Part shown: positions 36,270 through 48,674 of the stretch, piece after piece
Layout: the number at the start of each line of letters is the position of its first letter
Numbering within the stretch: position 1 is the stretch's first letter
Source of the DNA: Candidatus Tisiphia endosymbiont of Dascillus cervinus
GTDB taxonomy: Bacteria > Pseudomonadota > Alphaproteobacteria > Rickettsiales > Rickettsiaceae
Reading direction: 5' to 3'
Assembly (NCBI RefSeq): GCF_964026405.1
Contig: NZ_OZ032146.1
Coordinates: 248,001-312,000 of the forward strand
Length of the DNA: 64,000 nt
Position numbers and translations under genes: made by a program
Notes under the pieces: generated by a model
Database searches by the model: none
The model's input: the letters and a program-made list of their open reading frames with translations, nothing else
What the model was told of the DNA's origin: nothing

Positions 36270-38645
36270 TTAATATATCTCCTGAGAAGGATCTTTTTCG
36301 GGAGAGATATTATGGAAAGCATCATTATCTTGACCTTGGTTTTCTTCTTGATAATCTAATACTGGTATATCATGAATTTTGAATGCTTCCATAATACTAC
36401 TAGCAGAAGTAATTTTACCAGTTGTTGGATCTATTGGTAACAATTTAATTGATTCTGGTACTTTAAATGCCAGTGATGGAATATCAGAATAAGCCTTCTC
36501 CATAAAATCAATAAATATAGGCAAGGCAACACTTGACCCTGTTGCAGTTCTTCCTAGTGTTTTTGGCGTATCATAACCAATATATGTTCCGACAACTATT
36601 TTTGGAGTAAAACCAATAAACCAAGTATCCATACTATCGTTGGTAGTACCACTTTTACCAGCTATAACCTTACCAAGTTTTTTTGCAGCGGTTGCCGTAC
36701 CTCTTTCAACTGCTCCAGTGAGAAATGAGATAATCTGATAATCACTTGCTTCATCGGTAATCATCCGATAGTCGGGTTGAGGTAGGATAGGGAGTGATAA
36801 GTTATCAGTAAGCTGGGAGTCAGATACATTACAATTTTTACATTCCCTATTATCTCTACGATAAATTATTTTACCATTACGATCTTTAATTAGCTCTACG
36901 AAATGCGGCGTAACTTTTTTTCCTGAATTAGCAATTATTGCATAAGCATTGGTCATTTTTTCTAGTGTGGTTTCGAGCGAACCAAGCACCATAGAGTAAA
37001 ATCTCTTCGGCTCATTATTAATACCAAATCGCTTGATTATCTCAGCAACTTTGCTTAGCCCTATAGCTTGTGCTACCCTAACAGTAACAAGGTTTCGTGA
37101 TTTCTCAAGCCCTATACGCATAGTAATTGAACCTAGAAAATTCCCTTTATAATTTTTTGGTCGCCAAACTGGCATGCCAGGACCTTGCGGAATCTCTACT
37201 GGACCATCTTCAAAAATTCTATTTGGCTGGATTGCGTTTTCTAAAGCAGCAAGATAAACAAAAGTTTTACTGAGTGACCCTGGTTGTCGCAGTGCCTGAG
37301 TAGCACGATCAAATTTACTAACTGTGAAATCATATCCACCAACGCTGGCAAGTACCTGACCTGTTGTAGGATTCATCACTATAATCGCACCATTAACAGT
37401 AGGAATTTGCCGCAAATAGTAATTAGCATTTACTTTTTCGACTACTACAACGTCACCTTTCTTTAAAAGAGTTTTTACTGATTTAAGATCATTTTTTGCC
37501 CACTTCATTTCTGATAAAACTATTTTTGACTTACTAGAGTCACAAAGACCAATTTCTGCTTGATTATCCGAAACATTTAACACAACAGCTAATTGATATT
37601 CTAAAATAGCTGGAGGCTTTGCTACTTTATTTAAATTATCTTGCCAGTTATTTAGATCAATATTAGTTATGACTCCTCTAAAACCATGCTTCCTATCATA
37701 TGCTCTTATGCCTTGCCTAAGAGCATTTTCTGCAGCTTGCTGATAACCAGCATCAAGTGAAGTAATGACCGTTAACCCTCCAGTATAGAAATATTCTTTA
37801 CTGCCAATTTTACTAATGACTTCTTCCCGTACTTGCTCAGCATAATAACCGGCTGTAACGGTTTCATTACGATCCCGCTTTTGCAAAGTAATAGGACTAT
37901 CTACTGCTTCTTTTGCTGTCTCTTGCGTTATATAACCATCTTCCAACATTCTCATAATAACATAATCTCTACGATCTTTCACCCTAGCATAATTTCTCTC
38001 CGGATTAAAATTTGATGGTGCTTTTGGTAGACCAGCGATAAAAGCTGATTCGGCAACAGTTAAATCTTCAATAGACTTATTAAAATAATTCTGAGCAGCC
38101 ATGGCAACTCCATAAGCTCCCCTACCAAAAAATGTTTGATTAAGATATAACTCCAAAATTTGATCTTTAGTAAAGGTTTTTGAGACCCTATAGGATAAAA
38201 TTGCTTCTTTGATCTTACGTTCTATTGATACTTCAGAGGTTAATAAAAAATTCTTAACTACTTGTTGAGTAATAGTTGACCCTCCTTCTACTCTACGATG
38301 ATGCAAAATATTAGAGATATTGAATATGGCTGCTCTGATTATACTTATAACATCAACTCCTGGATGTTCAAAAAAATTCTTATCTTCTGCTGAAATAAAC
38401 GCCTCTATAAGAGAGTGTGGTACACTACTAATAGGTACAAAAACTCTACGTTCCAAAGCATATTCCTCCATTAATTTTCCATTTTGGGCATATACTCTTG
38501 TTACCGATGGTGGATGATAATCGGCAAGTTGAGAATAGTCCGGTAAATCCTTAGAGTAATGATACAACAAATACACACACACACTAAGTGCTATTAGCCC
38601 TAATATTGTAAATAATTTAAAAAATATATAAAAAAGTTTGAGCAT
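36270..38645 (-). CDS. mrcA: penicillin-binding protein 1A, bifunctional
   Basis: A 791-residue class A PBP. Membrane anchor at residues ~5-28; glycosyltransferase (GT51) domain with the catalytic Glu in SAEDKNFFEHPGVD, GGSTITQQVVKN, and ILELYLNQTFFGRGAYG; an OB-like insert; and a transpeptidase domain with SxxK in RQPGSLSKTFVYL, SxN in EKSRNLVTV and KSG in IAGKSGTTNDSMDTWF. The C-terminal 60 residues are polar. A weak inverted repeat at 36271-36312 near its end may help termination. Confidence 0.95.
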   Translation of the reverse strand: MLKLFYIFFKLFTILGLIALSVCVYLLYHYSKDLPDYSQLADYHPPSVTRVYAQNGKLMEEYALERRVFVPISSVPHSLIEAFISAEDKNFFEHPGVDVISIIRAAIFNISNILHHRRVEGGSTITQQVVKNFLLTSEVSIERKIKEAILSYRVSKTFTKDQILELYLNQTFFGRGAYGVAMAAQNYFNKSIEDLTVAESAFIAGLPKAPSNFNPERNYARVKDRRDYVIMRMLEDGYITQETAKEAVDSPITLQKRDRNETVTAGYYAEQVREEVISKIGSKEYFYTGGLTVITSLDAGYQQAAENALRQGIRAYDRKHGFRGVITNIDLNNWQDNLNKVAKPPAILEYQLAVVLNVSDNQAEIGLCDSSKSKIVLSEMKWAKNDLKSVKTLLKKGDVVVVEKVNANYYLRQIPTVNGAIIVMNPTTGQVLASVGGYDFTVSKFDRATQALRQPGSLSKTFVYLAALENAIQPNRIFEDGPVEIPQGPGMPVWRPKNYKGNFLGSITMRIGLEKSRNLVTVRVAQAIGLSKVAEIIKRFGINNEPKRFYSMVLGSLETTLEKMTNAYAIIANSGKKVTPHFVELIKDRNGKIIYRRDNRECKNCNVSDSQLTDNLSLPILPQPDYRMITDEASDYQIISFLTGAVERGTATAAKKLGKVIAGKSGTTNDSMDTWFIGFTPKIVVGTYIGYDTPKTLGRTATGSSVALPIFIDFMEKAYSDIPSLAFKVPESIKLLPIDPTTGKITSASSIMEAFKIHDIPVLDYQEENQGQDNDAFHNISPEKDPSQEIY

Positions 38646-38766
38646 TTTTGATAGTGTGTTTCTTACATTTATTCAAGTAAAAGTTTTATTTTATATAATA
38701 TCATCATCTAAAACATCCTTCCTGTTTATTTTTTAGCTCCCAGTTTACGTTGTGATGACTACCCCC

Positions 38767-38801
38767 ATTCGGGATAAGAAATAACTATTCTTATCCCGAA
38801 T
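38767..38801. repeat. attcgggataagaa hairpin
   Basis: A perfect 14-bp inverted repeat (ATTCGGGATAAGAA / TTCTTATCCCGAAT) with a 7-base loop, between mrcA and miaB, followed by TTCGCGTAAATTGG. The same hairpin with similar flanks (GGGTAAAT) forms the core of the element at 59424. Confidence 0.8.
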
Positions 38802-38835
38802 TCGCGTAAATTGGATTACAGCACCATTTCTCCGC

Positions 38836-40155
38836 TCAAACTACTTGCCCCCCAGCCTCGGTAATTTTTACGTCGATAATCTGACCGAACAAATCTTTTG
38901 CAGGGTTTATTACATGCACCGACTGCATATAACATGTTTTTCCTATCAGTTGATTGTCCAATTTACCGTCACGATCAAATAATACTGGCATTATTTTGCC
39001 AATACAACTTTCATTAAACAATAATTGTTGGCGAGATATTTCTTGCTGTAAAATTGCTAAACGCCTAGATTTTATATGTTCAGGCACTTGCTCTTTAACC
39101 TCAGCAGGTGTACCAGGTCTTGGACTATATTTAAAAGAATAACACTGACCATAACCAACCTTCTTTACTAGATATAAAGTGTCAGCAAAGTCTTCATCCG
39201 TTTCTCCGGGAAATCCTACAATAAAGTCAGATGAAAAGACTATATCTCTTCTCGCATTTCTTAAACGATTAATAATATCAAAATAATAATCTCTGTTATG
39301 TCTACGATTCATTGATTTTAAAATTTTGTTAGAACCTGACTGTACTGGCAAGTATAAAAACGGCATTAATTTTGGCTCAGACCCATGTAACAGAATTAAA
39401 TCTTCTGTCATATCAATAGGATGAGAAGTAACGTATCTAATACGCTCAAGACTTGGTATTTCTGCTATGTAGCTGATTAGATCTGCTAAACTATACTCTT
39501 TGCCTTCAATAGTTTTTCCATGATAAGCATTAACATTCTGACCTAGCAAGATTACTTCCTTTACTCCGTTTGAAACGGATTTTATAATTTCTCTGTATAT
39601 TTGTTCTAGACTCCTTGAGAATTCTGCACCCCGAGTATAAGGTACAACACAAAAAGTACAAAATTTGTCACAACCTTCTTGAACTGAAATAAGGCTACTT
39701 ACTCCTTGTATATTAGACTGTTCAGGTAGCTTATCAAATTTAGCTTCTTCAACAAAATCCAATTTAATTACATGTTTTTCATGTCTAGCAATTTTTGCTA
39801 TCAACTCTGGTAAATCGTAGTAAGATTGTGGTCCTACTACTATATCTACATAACTAGCTCTTCTAAAAATTTCATCACCTTCAGCTTGTGCAACACATCC
39901 AGCAACAGTAACGATTACATTACCTTCTCCCTTTGACTTTCTATCATCTTTAATTTGTTTGATGCGACCAAGCTCGGAATACATTTTCTCTGCAGCTTTT
40001 TCCCTAATATGACAAGTATTTAAAATAATCATATCAGCTTGGTGCATAGAATCAATTGGCTGATAACCGAATGGCTCTAGCAAGTCCTGCATCTTGATGG
40101 AGTCATATACATTCATTTGACATCCATAAGTTTTAATAAAAAGCTTTTTTTTCAC
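38836..40155 (-). CDS. miaB: tRNA-2-methylthio-N6-dimethylallyladenosine synthase
   Basis: A 439-residue radical-SAM methylthiotransferase acting on i6A37. N-terminal cysteines in [22 protein letters not shown] and VAGCVAQ; the radical-SAM motif is [18 protein letters not shown]-terminal TRAM domain from about residue 375. The CQMN and NTCHIREKA forms are diagnostic of MiaB rather than MtaB. Confidence 0.96.
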   Translation of the reverse strand: MKKKLFIKTYGCQMNVYDSIKMQDLLEPFGYQPIDSMHQADMIILNTCHIREKAAEKMYSELGRIKQIKDDRKSKGEGNVIVTVAGCVAQAEGDEIFRRASYVDIVVGPQSYYDLPELIAKIARHEKHVIKLDFVEEAKFDKLPEQSNIQGVSSLISVQEGCDKFCTFCVVPYTRGAEFSRSLEQIYREIIKSVSNGVKEVILLGQNVNAYHGKTIEGKEYSLADLISYIAEIPSLERIRYVTSHPIDMTEDLILLHGSEPKLMPFLYLPVQSGSNKILKSMNRRHNRDYYFDIINRLRNARRDIVFSSDFIVGFPGETDEDFADTLYLVKKVGYGQCYSFKYSPRPGTPAEVKEQVPEHIKSRRLAILQQEISRQQLLFNESCIGKIMPVLFDRDGKLDNQLIGKTCYMQSVHVINPAKDLFGQIIDVKITEAGGQVV

Positions 40156-40235
40156 GTTTTTTACTTAACAAAAATAAATTAGGTTGCATTATATATAATA
40201 CTGTAAAAAATATGACATATTTTTTTGGAATGATT

Positions 40236-40542
40236 TTATTTGAGGTTATTGAGGTTTGGAAAGTTATGAAGCTTATAGTACATATGTACTCTAACTATGA
40301 TAATACCATACTCTTGTTTTAGATAATACAATATATGTTTTTTTGTAGGGAAGCTCAATAAGGTAGGATATATATCATTTCGTAAAGTACCTATATTAGG
40401 ATTAAGACTTAAAGCAATAGCTTTGTTATGTATCTCATCTAAAATATTTTATAGTTTGCTGCCTTCCCCAATGTTTTAGTGTGTAATCTGTAATATCTTC
40501 AAGATCACGTTTCGCACTATTTGTAAATTTACACTGAACCAT
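40236..40542 (-). pseudogene. parE: ParE/RelE-type toxin, frameshifted
   Basis: Reading the minus strand from an ATG at 40542, the first 35 codons give CKFTNSAKRDLEDITDYTL and KHWGRQQTIKYF, the start of a ParE toxin. A one-base insertion near 40440 leads to TGA at 40435; in the next phase the family continues as DEIHNKAIALSLNPNIGTLR, PTLLSFPTKKHILYYL and IIIVRV. The start overlaps the antitoxin stop by 14 bases. The toxin is dead while the antitoxin is intact. Confidence 0.8.
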
Positions 40543-40795
40543 TAAGCTTTATTTTTAAGTTATCAAAAACAACCTTATGAGAGTGTATTTTATTTTTTGC
40601 TAAGTCATCTAATCCTTCAGAAATTGCAAGTTTTAATACTTGTTCTTTAAAAGATTCTAATTCATGAAACTCTTTATCAGAAACTATTACAGCTATAGGC
40701 TTGCCATGTCTACTAATGCTGATAGGTTCTGTTTGCACTTTGATAAGTAATTCACCAAACTCACGTTTTGCTTCAGTTGCATTTAATTCTTCCAT
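40529..40795 (-). CDS. Phd/YefM-type antitoxin
   Basis: An 88-residue type II antitoxin. The N-terminal NATEAKREFGELLIKVQ and ISISRHGKPIAVIVSDKEF form the Phd/YefM dimer and DNA-binding fold; the C-terminal ~35 residues would thread onto a ParE/RelE toxin. The partner gene downstream is frameshifted, so this is an orphan antitoxin that may still autoregulate or neutralise related toxins. Confidence 0.88.
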   Translation of the reverse strand: MEELNATEAKREFGELLIKVQTEPISISRHGKPIAVIVSDKEFHELESFKEQVLKLAISEGLDDLAKNKIHSHKVVFDNLKIKLNGSV

Positions 40796-40858
40796 GATAA
40801 TAATTATTTTAATTAATATGATTAATTAAAACATAAATTATTAATATAATCAAGTTAA

Positions 40859-41845
40859 TTACAATGTCTTTTTCTTTTGGAACATTACATTATGCCAATC
40901 ACTAAAAGTTTGATTCTCAGTTCTTGTTTGTACAAAATTATAGAATATTTTTAAGGTATTATAACGATCCCACTTCCATTGACAGCGATAATTTTGATCA
41001 CTAGGCTTACAACTTGGGACTAACTTATAACCATTACTCACAGATTCTACATATGTTAGCAAATCATCGAATGGTTGTAACTCGCCAGCTTCTTGTTGTT
41101 TTAACATCATAAGCTCAGCTGTAACTGCCGTGGTACGACCACCTCCACCTAAGCAATGTAAATAAACCCATCGACTTGGATTTAATTTTAATTTTTGATC
41201 AAAAAGTGCTACCATTCTATCTAAATTATCACGATTTGGCTCTCGATGATCTAATGTGGTAATTCTACAATAATCAATATTCAAACCTGCCATTATATCA
41301 GCTTCAGTCTTAGTAGAAATAGGTATACAGATTGTTAGGTCCTTCTTTGTTGGCGTAGTCTTCAAATTATTTACATATATACTAAGTTGCTTGTAAGTTG
41401 GTAATATTGAATCAAAAAGATATTGCTCCTGTAGTATAATTTCCTCTTGAGATTTATTAGCGTTAACGTCATTATATGGTAAACTGATAAAGGACACTGG
41501 GTTTAGATCATTGAATCCATGATACTCACTCCTTAAATCAACATCAATAATATCTGTTTTACACCCAATAGCATTTTTAAATTGGTTAACACTAAATTGT
41601 CCACTGGCAATTATATTATATTGTTCGATATATCTAATATTTTTAGGAAGTAATTCTTGTAGTTTATTATAATTATTAAATTGGAAATATGCTAAATTTC
41701 CATTATTTAAATATTCTGATGGTAACATGTAAGTAATACAAGATAAACGACTACAGCATGGTATAAGCAATAATAACCCCATTATAGCAAATGCAATAAT
41801 AAATTGAGATTTTCTACTTATGTTCAGACTTATTATTTTCTTCAT
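40859..41845 (-). CDS. exported cysteine-phytase-like (PTP-fold) phosphatase
   Basis: A 328-residue protein with an N-terminal hydrophobic segment (residues ~15-33, ending LIPCCSRLSC), a signal peptide or lipoprotein-type lead. The catalytic P-loop is HCLGGGGRTTAV, a CX5R motif with the GRTT form typical of bacterial cysteine phytases (PhyA of Selenomonas and relatives). DVDLRSEYHGFNDLNPVSF matches the phytase substrate-loop block, and DHREPNRDNLDRMVALF holds the probable general-acid Asp. Such enzymes dephosphorylate inositol polyphosphates or phosphoproteins. In an intracellular bacterium it is a candidate secreted factor acting on host inositol phosphates; that is inference. Confidence 0.82.
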   Translation of the reverse strand: MKKIISLNISRKSQFIIAFAIMGLLLLIPCCSRLSCITYMLPSEYLNNGNLAYFQFNNYNKLQELLPKNIRYIEQYNIIASGQFSVNQFKNAIGCKTDIIDVDLRSEYHGFNDLNPVSFISLPYNDVNANKSQEEIILQEQYLFDSILPTYKQLSIYVNNLKTTPTKKDLTICIPISTKTEADIMAGLNIDYCRITTLDHREPNRDNLDRMVALFDQKLKLNPSRWVYLHCLGGGGRTTAVTAELMMLKQQEAGELQPFDDLLTYVESVSNGYKLVPSCKPSDQNYRCQWKWDRYNTLKIFYNFVQTRTENQTFSDWHNVMFQKKKTL

Positions 41846-41887
41846 TTATATGATACTAATTTGCTAACAGTAACAGAGCAATCTAAA

Positions 41888-43153
41888 CTAAACCCCTTGC
41901 TTGGCTAGCCTTTCTTCAATCTCATGACGGAAATGACGAATTAACCCTTGAATAGGCCAAGCAGCAGCATCTCCAAGGGCACAAATAGTACGACCTTCGA
42001 TCATTTTTGTAACGTCCAGTAACTGATCTATTTCATCTATTTTTGCCTGACCGCGTACCAGTCGCATCATAACTCGCCACATCCAACCTGTACCTTCTCG
42101 ACAGGGGCTACACTGACCGCAAGACTCATGCATGTAGAATTTACTAAGCCTAGCAATAGCGTAAATAATATCCGTAGAATTATCCATAACAATGACTCCA
42201 CCAGTCCCGAGTGCTGAACCAGCTGACCTTAAACTATCAAAATCCATTGCAACATCCTGACATAATGACTTTGGTAGCAACGGTACTGATGAACCACCTG
42301 GGATAATAGCTTTCAGATTACTCCATCCACCCCGTACACCCCCGGCATATCTCTCAATCAACTCCTTTAAAGGTACGCCCATGGCTTCTTCAACATTACA
42401 TGGCTTATTTACATGACCAGAAATACAGAAAATCTTTGTTCCGGTATTATTAGGCTTACCGATTCCAGCAAACCAATCAGCTCCACGCCGGAGTATAGTA
42501 GGCACAACGGCAATTGATTCAACATTATTAATAGTTGTTGGACAACCATATAAGCCGAAATTAGCCGGGAATGGTGGCTTTAATCTAGGGAAGCCCTTGT
42601 TGCCCTCTAAGCTTTCGAGCAGAGCTGTTTCCTCACCGCAAATATACGCCCCAGCCCCTCTATGCAAATGAATGTCAAGATGATACCCTGTACCACAAGC
42701 ATTACTGCCTATAAAACCGGCATCATAAGCCTCATCTATAGCACGCTGTACATTGGAGGATTCGTTATAAAATTCACCACGAATATATATGTAACAAGTA
42801 TGTGCGTTAATAGCAAAGCTGGCGAGCAAACAACCTTCAATTAATTTATGTGGCTCATACCTTAAAATATCACGATCCTTGCACGTACCAGGTTCTGATT
42901 CATCAGCATTAACCACTAGGTAACTAGGCTTTGGATGGTCTTTAGGCATGAACGACCATTTGGTGCCAGTCGAAAATCCAGCACCACCCCGCCCTCGCAG
43001 ACCTGATTTTTTTACTTCATCAATTATCCATTCTTTACCTTTAATAATAAAATCTTTTGTATTATCCCAATCTCCACGTTGCTTACTGCTTATTATATCA
43101 TATTTTTCCTGCCCACTAAGATTAGAAAAAATTTTATCGCTAATTTGTAACAT
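41888..43153 (-). CDS. nuoF: NADH-quinone oxidoreductase subunit F
   Basis: A 421-residue complex I subunit carrying FMN, the NADH site and a 4Fe-4S cluster (N3). [17 protein letters not shown] binds [26 protein letters not shown] is the FMN block, and the cluster ligands are in [15 protein letters not shown] with a fourth Cys in GRTICALGD. nuoE is not next to it here, so the nuo genes are scattered. Confidence 0.97.
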   Translation of the reverse strand: MLQISDKIFSNLSGQEKYDIISSKQRGDWDNTKDFIIKGKEWIIDEVKKSGLRGRGGAGFSTGTKWSFMPKDHPKPSYLVVNADESEPGTCKDRDILRYEPHKLIEGCLLASFAINAHTCYIYIRGEFYNESSNVQRAIDEAYDAGFIGSNACGTGYHLDIHLHRGAGAYICGEETALLESLEGNKGFPRLKPPFPANFGLYGCPTTINNVESIAVVPTILRRGADWFAGIGKPNNTGTKIFCISGHVNKPCNVEEAMGVPLKELIERYAGGVRGGWSNLKAIIPGGSSVPLLPKSLCQDVAMDFDSLRSAGSALGTGGVIVMDNSTDIIYAIARLSKFYMHESCGQCSPCREGTGWMWRVMMRLVRGQAKIDEIDQLLDVTKMIEGRTICALGDAAAWPIQGLIRHFRHEIEERLAKQGV

Positions 43154-43385
43154 AATTAACTCTTAGAATATCTACATATGATATTATAGCTGAAGGCAAA
43201 CAATTGTGAAGAATAAATATTAGCAGGGTTTTGCACAAAAATACAACAACACCAACTCTGAAATGCGTTAAGTACATTTGTTCTATATTAAAATGCTTGC
43301 CAGAATCATCAATTCAATAGAGATTCTTTATGTAATAGGGATTATATGTCTTCTAATTTTATGATTAATATAATGAAAGGTTTTT

Positions 43386-45446
43386 ATGTCAGACGATAGA
43401 GCAACTATAGAATCCAGTAATTTAAATATATCTAATTTTAAGAGTGATAAGGATTCTATTCATTCTGAATATAGTACTAATCAAGATGATACTATATCGG
43501 TAAGATCTGTTGATTCCGGGTACGAAAGTGATAGCAATTTAGCAGACAAAAAAGATGATATTATTAGAGTTAACACTAAAAACGAGATTGAAAATATAAA
43601 TAAATTAATAGGAAGGGCATACACATATAAACTTAAATTTCTAAAACAACCAATTCCACAATTATCAAAAGAATCCATAGATAACGGATTACTCATTGGT
43701 ACTAACGAATCATTTATGAGTGCAATGACTGGATTAGCAGTAGAAAGTTTTTACTGTAATTTATCTGATAAAAAGACAGAAGAACTGCTTGATAATTTTA
43801 GTTTAAATATAGAACGTTCTAAAAGACTTATGAACGATAATGACAAGGCAAAAGCAGACAGACAGTTTGCAAATTTAGAAGCTAGTTTAAAGGGGTTTGT
43901 ATTAAATGATATTAAAAGTAACAATGATCAGGATAAGATCGCTCTTGAAACTATTAAAAAAGTAATATTAGAGCTAAAAGGTCAAGCAATTCCTAAATCA
44001 GATTATGCCAGTACAGTAATTAACAAAACTATGGAAAGTTTACAAGCAGATACAAGACATTTTAGTACCGAGCAACTTAATATTTTTAATAAAACTATTA
44101 GCCAAGGAAATAAAACTGTTAAATTTGCTAAAGAATTCACAAAACTTAATAAGACAGAACGTACAGTTCTTTCTAATGCAGTTAATGAATCTGCTAATTC
44201 TTTTATAAAAGAATTAGTAGATAGTAGGAATAATGGGTTAAGTCCAGAGTTTGTTAATTATAGAGAAAATGAAACTAAAAAACTTTTATTGACTCTTAGT
44301 ATAAATATACAAGATACTGGTTCTATGGAAGAAAAAAAGATCAGACAAGAGGCTTTTTGTAAACAGCTTCTACCTTATGTCCATATACCCAGTGAATTAG
44401 CAACTGAGTTATTTGAAGAGTGGAAACTAACAGAGCTACATAGCTTAATTGGCAAGGAAGCTCAGAAATTTTTTAGTGTAGATAATGCTCCAAAAAATTC
44501 TTCGTTTCTAACCTTAGATGCAACAAAAATTACAGAAGAAAATATCAAACGATTTGCTGATTCTATTAATCCAATTATTAAAGATAAAGATGCAGAATTA
44601 GTTTCAAAACCAATCCTTAAAGAATCTATTAACAGAATTCAAAATAAAACAGATATAAAGATTACAGAACAACAAAATAATAAAATCTCGGAACAATTAT
44701 CTCCGACTTTAATAGAACTTGGTTCTGAGCAACTAAGAAATCACAAAGACGAGATAATATCTGACATAACAAATAAAATTGCATCAGATAAATCTTGGTA
44801 TTCTTCTGTGATTAAAAAATTACCTATTTCTACAAATAATTTACAGGATATTGCTACACATCTTACAGACAAATATAGCAATCAAACTGCACCAACCATG
44901 TCAACTTCAGTGTCCACACCACCACCTCCTCTTACTCAACATTCTAGCATAGAAACAAAACAAATACCCGAACCTAGTAGTTCTGATTTTGTGGTATCAA
45001 CACCAACAGAAGCTAAGTTAGAAAATATAGAAGCACACAGGTTAAATGAGTTAACTACGGACCAACTAGATAACAGAGTCTTGGTGGATAAGTTACAGAG
45101 CAATTCGATAGCACAGATGGACAAACCTAGATATCAAGAGCTAGCTGAAGATGCTACTGACCTGCCCAACCCAAAGGTAGAAGAAGTGCATGCTAGGCAA
45201 GATACCATAAATACTTCAATGATAGCAATAAAATCAGAGCAAGAAATACCTACAAAAACCCCAATAGTTCAGGAAACTCAAACGCCGCAAAATAATCCAA
45301 GCATGTCTAGGATTATTAGTAATAATGTTAAAATAGAAATTCAACAAGTAAAAAAAACGTTAAGGCATGTCGAAACAATTAAAAGAGAACTAGCAACACC
45401 TACTAAACCTGCTCTTAAAGCAGTAAATAAAGGAAGGTTATGGTAA
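43386..45446 (+). CDS. 686-residue hydrophilic orphan protein (effector candidate)
   Basis: I do not recognise this protein. It is highly polar, without signal peptide or membrane helix. The first 65 residues are Ser/Asp-rich and disordered-looking (DTISVRSVDSGYESDSN); residues ~70-500 are helical with repeated Asn/Lys/Glu-rich segments; around 508-525 there is a proline run (STPPPPLTQHSS); the tail is Thr/Pro/Glu-rich and ends basic (KAVNKGRLW). The disordered head, helical middle, Pro-rich linker and basic C-terminus recall rickettsial cytosol-delivered proteins such as Sca4, but I see no convincing alignment. A Shine-Dalgarno-like AAAGG precedes the ATG. A type IV secretion substrate is a hypothesis only. 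Confidence 0.7.
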   Translation: MSDDRATIESSNLNISNFKSDKDSIHSEYSTNQDDTISVRSVDSGYESDSNLADKKDDIIRVNTKNEIENINKLIGRAYTYKLKFLKQPIPQLSKESIDNGLLIGTNESFMSAMTGLAVESFYCNLSDKKTEELLDNFSLNIERSKRLMNDNDKAKADRQFANLEASLKGFVLNDIKSNNDQDKIALETIKKVILELKGQAIPKSDYASTVINKTMESLQADTRHFSTEQLNIFNKTISQGNKTVKFAKEFTKLNKTERTVLSNAVNESANSFIKELVDSRNNGLSPEFVNYRENETKKLLLTLSINIQDTGSMEEKKIRQEAFCKQLLPYVHIPSELATELFEEWKLTELHSLIGKEAQKFFSVDNAPKNSSFLTLDATKITEENIKRFADSINPIIKDKDAELVSKPILKESINRIQNKTDIKITEQQNNKISEQLSPTLIELGSEQLRNHKDEIISDITNKIASDKSWYSSVIKKLPISTNNLQDIATHLTDKYSNQTAPTMSTSVSTPPPPLTQHSSIETKQIPEPSSSDFVVSTPTEAKLENIEAHRLNELTTDQLDNRVLVDKLQSNSIAQMDKPRYQELAEDATDLPNPKVEEVHARQDTINTSMIAIKSEQEIPTKTPIVQETQTPQNNPSMSRIISNNVKIEIQQVKKTLRHVETIKRELATPTKPALKAVNKGRLW

Positions 45447-45476
45447 ATTGACTGACTTTGTTGCGTGGGTCACTCA

Positions 45477-45674
45477 TAGTACCCTACATTTTTTATATAA
45501 CCACTATTAAAATAGTTGTTGATCGTCTATTAGCGAGGAGTCACTGAAAGCGGCGACGCGGCAATCTAAGATACGCGAAGCGTTACTCTAAAAAAACAGC
45601 TTCGCTGTTTACCTAGATCTCCACGGCATCTAAAGAGTCTTGCTATGACGATTATAGAAAAATGTAGGGTACTA
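45477..45674. repeat. 198-bp element with 17-bp perfect inverted ends
   Basis: Ends are TAGTACCCTACATTTTT and its exact complement. Inside is a second palindrome (from ATCGTC near 45516 to GACGAT near 45653) with AGCGAGGAGTCACTGAAAGC and AACAGCTTCGCTGTT, a diverged gtcattgcgagga-type element, so one element appears nested in another. Confidence 0.75.
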
Positions 45675-45675
45675 T

Positions 45676-45722
45676 GGTGCTTTAGACACGACGACCTTAA
45701 TTCTTGAAGTTGACCGAGTATA
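45676..45722. repeat. half copy of the tatac-family palindromic element
   Basis: Matches the right part of the 32337-32406 element almost base for base (GTGCTTTAGACACGACGACC then TTAATTCTTGAAGTTGACCG AGTATA with one difference). The left arm is absent. Confidence 0.75.
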
Positions 45723-45933
45723 TACACATGTGCATCAACTATTGGTTATACTTTTAAATTATCCTACCATGTGTAATTTGTTTGACAACCGCAAAATAAT
45801 TTGATAAATATAAATAATTAAGTTAGTATTAATACCAATTCCCAAATTAAGTTAGTTACTCGGAAATACGAATGCTCTCTAGGTCCACATAGTCTAACTG
45901 AGCTGTCAAAATTTTGTGATGCTAATTTCAATA

Positions 45934-46078
45934 AATTTCTTGCAGAGTTCACTTATGTGCAAGGATTTAAGGAAGCCACGAAATCTCGACTTGCAGCACA
46001 CTCAAATTCCGTTACGGATTCGAGCCTAGGCACGATGAATAAATTACCAACAAAAGTAGAATTATGCAAGAAGTCTAA
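45934..46078. repeat. 144-bp inverted-repeat element (copy 2, inverted and diverged)
   Basis: In reverse orientation it aligns along its length with 18695-18838: shared blocks include CCGTTACGGATTCGAG, AAATTACCA and AAGTAGAATT. More diverged than copy 1, so older. Confidence 0.7.
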
Positions 46079-46334
46079 TCATTCGAGTAGTAGTCTAACC
46101 TTAATCTTTAAGTAACTTGACTTTCGTAGGTTTCGTGATTCTCCCAGTTTTTAAAGCAATAGACCTATTTCAAAACTAGCTATGAAAGGAATTTTTACTA
46201 AAAAATTAATCAAAAAATCGTAAGTAGTACTGGTGTACATGAGAATTCCTTCGATTAATTCTAACAACAAAATGACTTAGAAAGAATAAAGTTTCTAGAA
46301 AAGTTTGATCTTAACTAATCTAAAAAAAATAGGT

Positions 46335-48652
<2,318 letters not shown>

Positions 48653-48674
48653 ATTTCTTGTCTAGACTACAGAT

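Larger units (their letters stand above)
45447..46334. other. gene-free 0.9-kb stretch packed with repeats
   Basis: No credible ORF on either strand. It holds, in order, a 198-bp element with perfect 17-bp ends (45477-45674), half of a tatac-family element (about 45676-45722), and a diverged copy of the 144-bp element (about 45934-46078). The last 200 bp should hold the rho promoter and leader, but I cannot place hexamers with confidence. Confidence 0.7.
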
